From NCBI GenBank assembly GCA_963834515.1, contig CAWICB010000005.1:453167-517166 (forward strand): a stretch of DNA of 64,000 bases. Reading direction: 5' to 3'. The position numbers and the translations under genes were made by a program. Origin of the DNA: RYN-230 sp963834515 (GTDB lineage Bacteria > Actinomycetota > Actinomycetes > Streptosporangiales > Streptosporangiaceae). Of the stretch, positions 37,616-46,818 are shown one piece after another. Under the pieces are notes generated by a model that made no database searches, was not told where the DNA came from, and worked only from the letters and a program-made list of their open reading frames with translations. Within the stretch, counting starts at the first letter, position 1, and every line of letters begins with the position of its first letter.

Positions 37616-38699
37616 GAGCCTGCTTGAGAACCTGCCTGCCGCAGGCCGGACGCATCCGGATCTTCCTGGACGTGGCGCGGCGTGTCGCTGATGTGACGCA
37701 AGAGGCTCCTGGTAATCGCTTGGGTGTCGAATCCAGCGCGATGCCAGGAGCCTTGCGTGCCGTTCTACCCTGCCGCCGATGAGCGTGTCCACCCGGCCCC
37801 GGTCGCCGGCGCGGTGGCGTGCCGGTGCTGCCCCGGCGGGGCCTCCCGCAGCACCCGCGCCCGCCGCTACCCCTCAGACATGACCGCAGCGGAATGGGCG
37901 GTCTGCGAGCCGTCGCTGCCGCCCCCGGCGTGGCTGGCCGGGCGCGGCGGCCGTCCCGCCAGCTGGTGCATGCGCGACATCGCCGATGCGATCCGCTACC
38001 TCACCCATAACGGGCCGGTGTGGCGGGCGCTGCCCGCCGACTTCCCGCCCGCCGGGACGGTGTACTGGTGGGCTGGCAAGTGGGAGGCGGACGGCTCCAC
38101 CGCCCGGATGCATGATGACCTGCGCGGCCGGGTCCGCGCCGCGGCCGGCCGGAGCCCGGCACCGACCGCGGCGATCATCGATTCCCAGTCGGTGAAGGGC
38201 TCGGAGATGATCGCGCGTGCCCGCCGTGGCTACGACGCCGGGAAGAAGATCAACGGGACCAAGCGCCACATCGCCGTTAACACCGGCGGCTTACTGCTGA
38301 TGATGCTGGTCACCGCCGCGTCCGTCCAGGACCGCGACGCCGCGAAACCGCTGCTGTGGAACCTGCGCCGCGCCTTCCCCTCCATCCAGCTCACCTGGGC
38401 GGATGGCGGCTACGCGGGCAAGCTGGTCACCTGGGCCAAGACCCGCCTGCGCATCACCCTCCAGATCGTGAAAAGGCCCGATGACCTGCACACCTTCAAG
38501 GTCCTGCCCGGCAGGTGGGTGGTAGAGCGGACCTTGTCGTGGATCACCCGCCACCGCCGCACCGTCCGCGACTACGAACGGCTGCCCGCCCGCCACCAGA
38601 CCTACGTCCACTGGGCCATGATCATCGTCATGACCCGCCGCCTCGCCCGGCAATCAGCCACCGCCCAGCCACGAGCCGCCTGAGTTCTCAAGCAGGCTC
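37616..38699 (+). mobile_element. IS5-family insertion sequence (1084 bp)
   Basis: Inverted repeats GAGCCTGCTTGAGAAC at 37616 and its complement GTTCTCAAGCAGGCTC ending at 38699. TTA lies on both sides (37613-37615 and 38700-38702), a 3-bp target duplication. One transposase gene inside. Looks complete and recently inserted. Confidence 0.88.
37724..38683 (+). CDS. IS5-family transposase
   Basis: 319 residues as read; family similarity begins around MTAAEWAVCEPSLPPP (37880), so a start there or slightly upstream is as likely. DDE elements: AAIIDSQSVKGSE (first Asp), TWADGGYAGKL (second Asp) and WVVERTLSWITRHRRTVRDY (Glu with the Y-(2)-R-(3)-E-(6)-K-like block). Intact. Confidence 0.9.
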   Translation: MSNPARCQEPCVPFYPAADERVHPAPVAGAVACRCCPGGASRSTRARRYPSDMTAAEWAVCEPSLPPPAWLAGRGGRPASWCMRDIADAIRYLTHNGPVWRALPADFPPAGTVYWWAGKWEADGSTARMHDDLRGRVRAAAGRSPAPTAAIIDSQSVKGSEMIARARRGYDAGKKINGTKRHIAVNTGGLLLMMLVTAASVQDRDAAKPLLWNLRRAFPSIQLTWADGGYAGKLVTWAKTRLRITLQIVKRPDDLHTFKVLPGRWVVERTLSWITRHRRTVRDYERLPARHQTYVHWAMIIVMTRRLARQSATAQPRAA

Positions 38700-38806
38700 T
38701 TAGACGACCCAGAATTGCCGACTACGGCGCAGTCCATCCCGACAACAGATCACCTCCTACTCTCGCGCCGAACGGCGGGTAGGAACAACCGCAACTGTTC
38801 TCGGAA

Positions 38807-40217
38807 GGGGACTGTGCAGCGAACGGTGTTTCCGGCCCGACACGCCGGGCTGAGGTCCGGCGGGATGGGCACTGTGAGTGATGACATCAGATGCTGTGAA
38901 TCCAGCACAAGAGGGACGAGAGTGACGGGCGGCAGCTGTCGCCAGAGCAGGCCGCCGCGGCGGCGATGGTGGCCGAGGCCCGGCAGCGGGGCCTGGAGCT
39001 GACCGGGCCTGATGGGCTGCTGAAACTGTTCACCAGGAATGTGCTGGAAACGGCCCTGAACGAGGAGATCACTGAGCACCTGGGGCATGAGAAGAATCAG
39101 GCGGCGCCGGAACGCCGGTCAGCGAATGTGCGCAACGGCGTCCGCTCCAAGACGGTCATCTCCGATGCGGCAGGTGAAGTCCGCATCGATGTTCCCCGCG
39201 ACCGCGAGGGGACTTTCGAACCGCAGATCGTGAAGAAGAGACAGCGCCGGCTCACCGAGGTGGACGAGATTGTGCTGTCGCTGTATGCGAAAGGACTGAC
39301 CACGGGAGAGATCTCGGCGCATTTCGCTGAGATCTACGGGGCGTCTATTTCCAGGGAAACCGTGTCGCGGATCACCGAGAAAGTCGTGGCCGAGATGCAG
39401 GAATGGGCCAGCAGGCCGCTGGATGCGGTTTATGTGGCGGTCTTCATCGACGCCATCGTGGTCAAGGTCAGGGACGGCCAGGTGGCCAACCGGCCTGTCT
39501 ACGCCGCCATAGGCGTCACCGTCGACGGCCGCAAGGACGTGCTGGGCCTGTGGGCCGGGACCGGCGGTGAGGGCGCCAGGTTCTGGATGAGCGTGCTCAC
39601 CGACCTGAAGAACCGTGGGGTGCGGGATGTGTTCTTCCTGGTGTGCGACGGGCTGAAAGGCCTGCCGGAAGTGGTGGGGAATGTGTGGCCGCTCGCCATC
39701 GTCCAGACATGCATTATCCATCTCATCAGGAATACGTTCCGGCTCACTTCCCGCAGCGACGCTGATGCGATCAAGCGGGATATCAGGCCTATCTATACCG
39801 CGCCTAATGTGGATGCGGCGTCCGCGGCGCTGGACGAGCTGGAAGAGAAGTGGGGTGATAAATATGGTGCGATGATCCGGCTGTGGCGCAACGCGTGGAA
39901 CGAATTCATCCCGTTCCTCGACTACGATACCGAGATCAGGAAGGTGATCTGCTCCACGAACGCGATCGAATCCCTGAACGCCCGCTACCGCCGCGCGGTC
40001 CGGGCCCGCGGCCACTTTCCCAGCGAGCAGGCCGCACTGAAATGCCTGTATCTTGTGACCCGCAGCCTGGACCCGACCGGGACAGGCCGCACCCGGTGGA
40101 CGATGCGCTGGAAACCCGTGATCAACGCCTTCGCCATCACGTTCGGTGACCGCTGGCCGGCCGCCGAGACCTACTAACCAGCCAACGCCGGAAACACCGT
40201 TCGTGAGATAGACCCCC
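38807..40217 (+). mobile_element. IS256-family insertion sequence
   Basis: Imperfect terminal inverted repeats share CGAACGGTGTTTCCGGC (left about 38820-38836; right complement about 40185-40202), with GGGG at each outer edge. No matching 8-9 bp target duplication could be seen, so the flanks may have rearranged after insertion. The left end lies only about 105 bp from the IS5 element; the right end abuts a hydrolase gene that has lost its 5' end. Confidence 0.82.
38966..40177 (+). CDS. IS256-family (mutator-type) transposase
   Basis: 403 residues. Family blocks: VPRDREGTFEPQIVKKRQRR, LYAKGLTTGEISAHFAEIYG, first Asp in YVAVFIDAIVVKVRDG, second Asp in FFLVCDGLKGLPE, and the C-terminal Glu in STNAIESLNARYRRAVRARG. 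The frame is open upstream without another good start, so the native N terminus may be about 20 residues longer. Intact. Confidence 0.93.
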   Translation: MVAEARQRGLELTGPDGLLKLFTRNVLETALNEEITEHLGHEKNQAAPERRSANVRNGVRSKTVISDAAGEVRIDVPRDREGTFEPQIVKKRQRRLTEVDEIVLSLYAKGLTTGEISAHFAEIYGASISRETVSRITEKVVAEMQEWASRPLDAVYVAVFIDAIVVKVRDGQVANRPVYAAIGVTVDGRKDVLGLWAGTGGEGARFWMSVLTDLKNRGVRDVFFLVCDGLKGLPEVVGNVWPLAIVQTCIIHLIRNTFRLTSRSDADAIKRDIRPIYTAPNVDAASAALDELEEKWGDKYGAMIRLWRNAWNEFIPFLDYDTEIRKVICSTNAIESLNARYRRAVRARGHFPSEQAALKCLYLVTRSLDPTGTGRTRWTMRWKPVINAFAITFGDRWPAAETY

Positions 40218-40261
40218 AGGTGATGTCAAGAAATGGTAGGGGCATTACTGTCATCTGGTAA

Positions 40262-41034
40262 AAGCAAGTCTGGGGAGGGCAGATCGCGCCGCTCGCGGCG
40301 GCGGGATTCCGCGTCGTCGCCCCGGACACGCGCGGCTACAACCTGTCCGCTAAGCCGGACGGCGTCAAGGCCTACGACACCGATAAGCTGACCGCCGATA
40401 TCCGCGACCTCATCCACGAACGCGGTGCCCAGTCCGCGCTGCTGGTCGGGCACGACTGGGGCGGAACCATCGCCTGGGATACTGCGATGAGTCACCCTGA
40501 GGTCGTGGACCGGCTGGCCATCCTCAACGTGGCCCATCCACGGCAGTTCCTGCGCGGACTGCATCACCCGGGTCAGCTCCGCAAGTCCTGGTACGTCTTA
40601 TTTTCGACCTCCCGGAGTTGCCCGAAGCCGTCGTGCATGCTGACCGCTGGCACTTCTTCCGGCACTTCCTGCGGGACGCCCATCCCGCGTACACCCCGGA
40701 GGAGATCGATCGCTACGTCGAGGCGTGGTCGCAGCCGGGCGCGGCAACCGGGATGATCAATTACTACCGGAACGCGGCGCGGCAGTCGCCGAAGCATGTC
40801 GAGGCACAGATTCGCCCGATCTCGGCGCCGACGCTGGTCATCTGGGGGCAGCGGGACCGCTACCTCGGCGAAGAACTGGCCGAGCCCGACCACGACGACG
40901 TGCCCGGCCTGGACCATGTCGAGCGCCTGCCCGACGCGTCGCATTGGGTCCATCACGACGAGCATGAGCGCGTCAACCAGCTGCTCATCGACTTCTTCGC
41001 CCCCGCCCTGCCAGCCAAGAACCCGGCCAGGTGA
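40262..41034 (+). pseudogene. Epoxide hydrolase/dehalogenase-type hydrolase, 5' truncated and frameshifted
   Basis: Starts inside the fold at GGQIAPLAAAGFRVVAPDTR. The nucleophile elbow LLVGHDWGG (Asp) is present, then a frame change near 40605 between LRKSWY and LPEAVVHADRWHFF; the acid WGQRDRY and the His in DASHWVHHD follow to the stop. The first 40 or so residues, including the oxyanion HG motif, are missing on the side facing IS256, which points to the IS event as the cause. Confidence 0.8.
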
Positions 41035-41092
41035 CCATCCCCGGCCTGGTGCGCCGTTAGCGCCACGGACTTAATCCAGGAGGTGGAGACGT

Positions 41093-42501
41093 ATGTCCAG
41101 CGAAACAGAAATCCGTCCCTTCCGGGTCGATATGCCCGAAGAAGCGATCGCCGACCTTCGACAGCGCATCGCCGCGATGCGCTGGCCCAGCAAGGAGCTT
41201 GTCGCAGACCGGTCGCAGGGTGTGCAGCTGGCGACGTTGCGGGAGCTGGCGCGCTACTGGGCGGCCGATTATGACTGGCGTGCGTGCGAGGAGACGCTGA
41301 ACGGGCTGCCGATGTTCGAGACCGAGATCGACGGGGTGGACGTCCGCTTCATCCACGTGAAGTCGCCGCACGCGGACGCGCTGCCGCTGGTTATGACGCA
41401 TGGCTGGCCCGGCTCGGTCATCGAGATGCTCGGGGCCGTGGGCCCGCTCACCGACCCGACCGCGCACGGCGGCTCCGCCGAGGACGCGTTCGATCTCGTG
41501 GCGCCGTCCATACCCGGCTACGGGTTTTCCGCCATACCGAGCGAGGTCGGCTGGAACGTGGGCCGTACCGCCCAGGCGTGGGCGGAGCTGATGCGCCGCC
41601 TCGGGTACACCCGCTACGTCGCCCAGGGCGGCGACGTGGGCGCCTCTATCACTGACGCGATGGGCCGCCAGGCACCCGGAGAGCTGGCCGGCATCCACAT
41701 GAATTTGCTCGTGACGGCGCTGGGCGGAGGCCCCATGCCAGTAGACACCGAGCAGGAACGCGCGGCCCTCGAGCAGACCAAGACATTCAGGGCGAGCGGC
41801 TTCGGCTACTTCCTGGAGCAGGCCACCCGGCCACAGACGATCGGCTACGCCCTGCTGGATTCACCGCTCGCCCTGGCAGCCTGGATGCTCGACCACGACA
41901 CCGACGCCTATAACAAGATCTCCCGCGCCTTCGTCGACGGGCAGCCGTCCGGTGGTCTCACCCGCGACCACATCCTCGACAACATCACGCTGTACTGGCT
42001 CACGGTACCGGGGCCTCGGCAGCCCGGTCGTACTGGGAAAACGGGCGAGCCCAGGCCCTCGCGGCCGGGCAGCCACCACCCCCGGTCAAGCTCCCAGTCG
42101 CCTTCACCACATTCCCAGGCGAGATCTTCCGGGCCCCACGCAGCTGGGTCGAGGCGTCCTACCCCACCCTCGCCTATTTTTTCAACGAGGCCGCAAGGGG
42201 CGGCCACTTCGCCGCCTGGGAAGAACCCGAACTGTTCACCACCGAGGTCCGGGCGGGCGTTCAAGCCGCTGCGCTAACCACAGCCCGCACCCCGGGCTTG
42301 ACGATCACGATCACCCGGCCACCCCTCCGGAGCTGGCAGCAGCAGCTCGAACCGCATAAGAACTATTCAGCGCGGCCCGACGACCATCCCAAACGAACTC
42401 GGCCAGCGTACAGATCGGCGGCTACGCACGCCCTGGCGCCAACCGAGCGCTGGTCACCGAGCGTCACCCGGCTCTTGACCCGATTTTGCGCGGATTGCTG
42501 A
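41093..42501 (+). pseudogene. Epoxide hydrolase (EHN domain type), 1-nt frameshift
   Basis: N-terminal EHN domain (IRPFRVDMPEEAIADLRQRI) with a ribosome site (GGAGG) before the ATG; oxyanion loop THGWPGSV, nucleophile in QGGDVGAS. At about 42005 one G is missing: NITLYWLT is in the first frame and ASAARSYWENGRAQAL in the next, followed by FTTFPGEIFRAPRSWVEASY and the catalytic His region ARGGHFAAWEEPELF. As read, the first frame stops at 42277; the repaired frame runs to 42501. Adding one base restores a full-length hydrolase. Confidence 0.82.
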
Positions 42502-42640
42502 CTCGGCGCTCGGGGCTGACGTGTCAGTCACTGCCCCGAACCCACGCAGATTACCCGACTCTGCGTGCAGCCGTTTAGGCGGCCAAAAAGCCCACCGTCG
42601 CGTGGCAGCACAGGCATGTGGCGGCGTTACAGCGCCAGAG

Positions 42641-42684
42641 ACTTCCCAAGCTGATAGTGCGAGTTCGATTTCCGTCTCCCGCTA
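42641..42684 (+). other. 3' half of a tRNA-Gly(CCC)-like sequence
   Basis: CTTCCCAAGCTGATAGTGCG and AGTTCGATTTCCGTCTCCCG followed by CT match the anticodon-loop-to-acceptor half of actinomycete tRNA-Gly, with anticodon CCC in the loop. No 5' half with a pairing acceptor strand lies upstream and the T stem is imperfect, so it is not a functional tRNA. Tyrosine integrases often use just this part of a tRNA as attachment site, so it may be an att remnant. The complementary strand gives a GNRTRTISLG peptide, a common false gene call from tRNA DNA. Confidence 0.5.
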
Positions 42685-42766
42685 CGCCCCGGGCGGCGGC
42701 CGTGGACCTGGCGCAGGAGAACCAGATCGGTATGGTGGGAAAGGAGTCGGTGCGGAGGGCAGCCGC

Positions 42767-43132
42767 ATGGCGCTGGTGCTCGTGGTAGAGGACGAGGAGT
42801 CGTTCAGCGACGCCCTTTCCTACATGCTGCGCAAGGAAGGCTTCGAGGTCGCCGTCTGCCCGACCGGGCCGGATGCGCTGGCGGCGTTCGACCGCGGCGG
42901 GGCGGACCTGGTGCTGCTCGATCTCGTGCTCCCTGGACCCCCAGGCACCGAGGTGTGCCGGAGCTTGCGCGAGCGCTCGGATGTGCCGGTGATCATGCTG
43001 AGCGCCAAGGACACCGAGGTTGACAAGGCGGTCGGGCTCGAGCTGGGCGCCGACGACTACGTGACTAAGCCGTTCACCTGGCGTGAGCTTGCCGCGCGGA
43101 TCCAGGCCGTGCTGCACCGCCCGGGGGACTGA
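42767..43132 (+). CDS. Orphan RegX3-like response regulator receiver domain
   Basis: 121 residues, a complete CheY-like receiver: acidic pocket EDE (8-10), phospho-acceptor Asp52, Ser79 and Lys101, with LGADDYVTKPF. It closely resembles the receiver of OmpR-family RegX3/PhoB regulators, but stops right after AVLHRPGD, where the DNA-binding winged helix should begin. No histidine kinase is adjacent. Either a truncated regulator or a single-domain phosphate sink. Confidence 0.85.
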   Translation: MALVLVVEDEESFSDALSYMLRKEGFEVAVCPTGPDALAAFDRGGADLVLLDLVLPGPPGTEVCRSLRERSDVPVIMLSAKDTEVDKAVGLELGADDYVTKPFTWRELAARIQAVLHRPGD

Positions 43133-43271
43133 TCAGCAAGTGCGCCTGGCTGCCCTCTGGGGGAGACACGGATTGGGCCTGGCTCGGTCACGGGAGCCCG
43201 GCCCGTTCGCGCCCCTACAGCCCCGGCTTTGCCGAGCCGGCGTTGCTGCAGCACAAGGCCTCCGGCGTAGG

Positions 43272-43886
43272 CTAGTGCGCTTTTACGGCGAGCAGCCAGG
43301 CCACCACCACCAGCCATATGTAGGTGACGCCCAGGAAGAACCGCTCGGGCAGCCCGAAGACATGCCGCAGCCGCGGCAGCAGCGCGGCGAGGACCAGGAT
43401 CAGCCCGACGAGTATCGCGCCGGACAGCCAGTCGAGTGCCCCCCAGTGCGAGTGCCACGGGTAGAGCTTGACCAGGTCGGGGGTCAGGTCCGAGATCGCC
43501 GCGTAGGTGGACCCGAACGTCAGGATCGCGAACAGGTAGTGCATCGCCCCGGTCCGGGTCAGCTTCTGCCCTTCGACGGTGGTGGGGAACAGTGACTCCC
43601 CGATGCGGCAGGCGGACACCAGGCCCAGGAACACCAGGCCCCGGGTCAGCAGGGGCGGTGCGCCGGGTTCCAGCGTCAGGCCGATGGCCAGGGCCAGCAC
43701 GGCGATCGAGCCCGCCCAGAGGCTGACCCGGAACAACGGCGCGTACTGGCCGACGCCGTAGTCGCTGACCGCGTTATGGACGAGGTCGTAGCCGGTGGGC
43801 AGGAAGTGCAGCGCCAGCACCACGCCGATGTAGACCAGGCTCCCGGCCACGCTGATCAGCGCCAGCACCAGGACATCAGCTCGCAA
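43272..43886 (-). CDS. DUF998 family membrane protein
   Basis: 204 residues with six membrane helices. DLVHNAVSDYGVGQYAPLFR (the conserved Ser-Asp-Tyr motif after helix 1), then the central SACRIGESLFPTTVEG and HYLFAILTFGSTY motifs are typical of DUF998. Function unknown. Starts downstream of the carotenoid oxygenase gene's stop side; 50-nt gap from that gene, possibly cotranscribed with it. Intact. Confidence 0.82.
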   Translation of the reverse strand: MRADVLVLALISVAGSLVYIGVVLALHFLPTGYDLVHNAVSDYGVGQYAPLFRVSLWAGSIAVLALAIGLTLEPGAPPLLTRGLVFLGLVSACRIGESLFPTTVEGQKLTRTGAMHYLFAILTFGSTYAAISDLTPDLVKLYPWHSHWGALDWLSGAILVGLILVLAALLPRLRHVFGLPERFFLGVTYIWLVVVAWLLAVKAH

Positions 43887-43937
43887 CGTACACCCCTTAG
43901 GACAGGCCTTGGCCAGGCCAGGCCGGGTTTATCGTGC

Positions 43938-45314
43938 TCAGCGGTCGGGGAGCCAGCTGCCGTGGAAGCCCAGCGGGATCCGGGCCGGCAGGTGGACGCG
44001 CGCGACCGGGTCGGCGGTGAAGTCCTGGGCGGCCAGGATGACCAGGTCCGCCGCGCCGCGGTCGGGGTTGTGCACGAAGGCCATGACGTAACCGTCGTCC
44101 TCGCCGGAGTCCGCCGCGGCCGGCGCGAACACGGCCTCGCCCGCGGTGGCGTCCTTGCCGAACTCGTGCGCCTCGACGGTGCCCGCCTTCAGGTCATGCT
44201 TGAGTATCGCGTTGGTGAACGCGTCGTCGCCGAAGTCGCCGGTGGCCGTGATGGCCCGGGTGACCTCGCCGATGACCGCGCTATAGCCATAACGGTGCGG
44301 CCGGGAGATGATCCGGTCGTCGACCCGCGGGAACTCCTGCCCGCGGTCGTCCAGGCGCTGCTGGGTGATCTTCCCGGCGGCCGGGTCGATGGTCCACCGG
44401 TCCAGCGTCACCGGCCCGTGCGTGGACCACAGCGTGGAGACGTCGAAGCCCCGGTGGTACTGGCACAGGTCGACCACGACCTTGCCCTGGTCGTCGTCGT
44501 AGGCGTTGAGGCAGTGGAACACCCAGCACGGGTCGATGCCGATCCAGCGGATGGGCGAGCTGCCGTCGCGGGGCAGCAGGCCGACGCGGGCCTGGTGGGC
44601 GTCGTTCCACACGTAGGGCAGTTCCTTGCCGTGCGTGGCCGCGTTCAGGCTGAACGTGACCGGCAGGTCCAGCAGCACCACGTAACGGCCGGTCAGCGCG
44701 AAGTCGTGCATCATCGGCCCGTCGGGGACGGCGATGTTGGTGGTGGCGGAGACCTTTCCCGCCGGGTCGACGATGACGTGCTGGACGTAGTTCCAGGCCC
44801 AGAAGTACGCGATCGCGTGCAGTTCGCCGGTGGCGTGGTCGAGCTTGGTGTGCGCGGCGAACCCGCCCGGCAGGGTCCCGCCGAAGTTGCACGGCCCGAC
44901 GGTGTCCAGCTCCTCGGTCATCTCATACGGCAGCGGCCCGGCCTCGACCGTGGCCAGGGTGCGGCCGGCGTGGGCGATGATGCAGGTGTTGGCGGCGAAA
45001 TCCATGTTCTCGTGCACCGGCCCGGTCGGCCACTGCTCGTGGTGCGCCGCGGCGACGGCCTGGGAGCGGACCCACCGGTTGCGGTACCACTCGGCCTTGC
45101 CGCCGCGCAGCCGCACGCCGTGCACCATGCCCGAGCCCAGGAACCAGTGATAGTCGGGGTCGTCCAGGCCCAGCGGGTTCGGCCCGTTGCGCAGATACCG
45201 GCCCGACAGCCCGGCGGGTATCTGCCCGGTGACCGGCAGGTCGAACACGGTGATCTCCTCGGTCACCGGGGCGAACGCCCCCTCGAGGAAGCGGTGGTCA
45301 GAAGGCACGGACAT
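43938..45314 (-). CDS. Carotenoid cleavage oxygenase family protein
   Basis: 458 residues of the RPE65/carotenoid oxygenase family, a seven-bladed propeller with Fe(II) bound by four His. These are visible in GFAAHTKLD, GPMMHDFALT, WVFHCLNAY and the C-terminal GFHGSWLPD. The N-terminal YLRNGPNPLG motif is also typical. Cleaves conjugated double bonds of carotenoids, apocarotenoids or stilbene-like phenylpropenes; the substrate is not evident. ATG at 45314 after GGGAGG. Divergent from the LysR gene. Intact. Confidence 0.92.
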   Translation of the reverse strand: MSVPSDHRFLEGAFAPVTEEITVFDLPVTGQIPAGLSGRYLRNGPNPLGLDDPDYHWFLGSGMVHGVRLRGGKAEWYRNRWVRSQAVAAAHHEQWPTGPVHENMDFAANTCIIAHAGRTLATVEAGPLPYEMTEELDTVGPCNFGGTLPGGFAAHTKLDHATGELHAIAYFWAWNYVQHVIVDPAGKVSATTNIAVPDGPMMHDFALTGRYVVLLDLPVTFSLNAATHGKELPYVWNDAHQARVGLLPRDGSSPIRWIGIDPCWVFHCLNAYDDDQGKVVVDLCQYHRGFDVSTLWSTHGPVTLDRWTIDPAAGKITQQRLDDRGQEFPRVDDRIISRPHRYGYSAVIGEVTRAITATGDFGDDAFTNAILKHDLKAGTVEAHEFGKDATAGEAVFAPAAADSGEDDGYVMAFVHNPDRGAADLVILAAQDFTADPVARVHLPARIPLGFHGSWLPDR

Positions 45315-45403
45315 GATCCCTCCCCGGTTTAACGGCAGACGCTGTGCGGTCACCGTGCTGCGAGCATGACACCGTATCCGCGGCGGAAAAAGACGCAACT
45401 TAT

Positions 45404-45440
45404 GAACGCACTCTTCGGCCCGGCCGAACAATGAGCGTTC
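45404..45440. promoter_or_regulatory. Candidate LysR operator dyad
   Basis: GAACGC at 45404 and GCGTTC at 45435-45440 flank an inner pair TTCGGCC/GGCCGAA, making an imperfect 37-bp dyad between the divergent oxygenase and LysR genes. The position fits a LysR-type regulatory site. Prediction only. Confidence 0.55.
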
Positions 45441-45516
45441 CACCGGCGATCTCCCGTTCCCGGGACACGCGGGCCGTCGCGGAGAAGATGAAAGCCGGTG
45501 CGGGTACCTTCACCTT

Positions 45517-46491
45517 GTGGAGCTGCGTCAGCTCGAAGCGTTCGTGGCCGTCGCCACCGAACTGCATTTCGGGCGGGCCGCCGACCGGCTGCACATCGCC
45601 GCACCGACGCTCAGTCAACTGATCCGGCGCCTCGAGCGTGAGCTGGGCACGCCGCTGCTTACCCGCACCACCCGCCGGGTGGCCCTCACCAGCGCCGGCG
45701 CCGAACTGCTCAGCCGCTCGAAGGTCATCCTCGACGAAGTCGCCGCGGCGCAGGCCGCGGTGCACCGCGTCGCCGGGGGGGAGGCGGGCACCGTGCGGCT
45801 GGGCGTCACGCCGCCCGCCGCGCTCGTGCTCGCCCCGCACCTGATCAACCTGTTCGCATCCCAGGCCCCCCACGTGACCGTCGACCTGCAACGGATGTGG
45901 CTGCCCAGGCTCCTGGACGCTATCGCTACTGGCGGCATCGATGTGGCCCTCACCTGCGGCCCGCTCCCGGAACCAGCCGGGATCGCCACCGAGGTGTTCT
46001 GCGCCGAGCCGCTGGTGGTCGGCCTGCGGCCAGGGCACCGCCTGGCCGGCCGCGACACGATCGCGCTATCCGAGCTCGCCCACGAGGTCCTCGGCACCGC
46101 CCCGGAGGCCCTGTTCCCCGCCTGGGCCCTGACCCAGCGCCAGGCCCTCGCCACCGCCGGCATCGCCCCGCCAACCATCGAGCTCGCCGACACTGACCTG
46201 GCCGCCAACCGCTGGGCCGAGCAGCCCGGCATCGACTGGATCCTGCTGATCCCGTCCCTGGCCGCCGCCCACACCCAGACCGTGATCTGCCCGGTAACGC
46301 CCCGCCAGCTCGTGCCGTTCACCCTGCAGTGGAACCCCAGCCGGACGCACACCCAGGCCGTAGCGCGATTTGTTCGCTTTGCCCTGACGGCCGGCCTTCC
46401 GCCCGGCTGGCACACCCAGCCCGATCACCTGCACCACATCGAACAGGACGAGAACCTAGACGACCGCCCGCCCCCGCCGGGCACGCGATAA
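45517..46491 (+). CDS. LysR-family transcriptional regulator
   Basis: 324 residues. N-terminal HTH (LRQLEAFVAVATELHFGRAA, then DRLHIAAPTLSQLIRRLERE), linker helix and a type 2 periplasmic-binding-like effector domain. GTG start. Divergent from the carotenoid oxygenase gene and probably controls it and itself through the dyad between them. The C-terminal 40 residues are hydrophilic and variable. Intact. Confidence 0.9.
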   Translation: MELRQLEAFVAVATELHFGRAADRLHIAAPTLSQLIRRLERELGTPLLTRTTRRVALTSAGAELLSRSKVILDEVAAAQAAVHRVAGGEAGTVRLGVTPPAALVLAPHLINLFASQAPHVTVDLQRMWLPRLLDAIATGGIDVALTCGPLPEPAGIATEVFCAEPLVVGLRPGHRLAGRDTIALSELAHEVLGTAPEALFPAWALTQRQALATAGIAPPTIELADTDLAANRWAEQPGIDWILLIPSLAAAHTQTVICPVTPRQLVPFTLQWNPSRTHTQAVARFVRFALTAGLPPGWHTQPDHLHHIEQDENLDDRPPPPGTR

Positions 46492-46818
46492 GGCTCCCGC
46501 AGCCATCCCGAGACTCCCCTCGACGGCCCGGAACGCCGACCGTTCAGATTGTCTGTTCGGGCGGGCCCGATCCACCCACCCGCCAAGTGACCGTTGCGTC
46601 CATTAGGCGGCTCGGGGTGCGTTCTCACCGACCCTCGCTGTCACGCATCGTGGTGCCATCTATCGGTCTGGCCGGTATCAGATGCCGACGCGGCCAGGTA
46701 ATGGGTGCAGTGTCGGCCGGCGAGACTCCCCGCGAACGTTTCGCCCTCCAGGGATGGGCCCTGTCGGACCCGACGCGCGCTACTTGCGGCATTATGCGGG
46801 TGATCGTTGTCAAGCTGA

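Noticed and set aside
42575..43117. Long minus-strand open frame containing GNRTRTISLG over the tRNA-like fragment and receiver gene
   Set aside because: It is the antisense of a real receiver gene and a tRNA-like sequence; that peptide is a well-known false call.
43776..45332. 518-codon plus-strand frame opposite the carotenoid oxygenase
   Set aside because: Exact antisense of a clear enzyme gene, with Val/Asp/Gln-rich composition typical of third-position GC bias.
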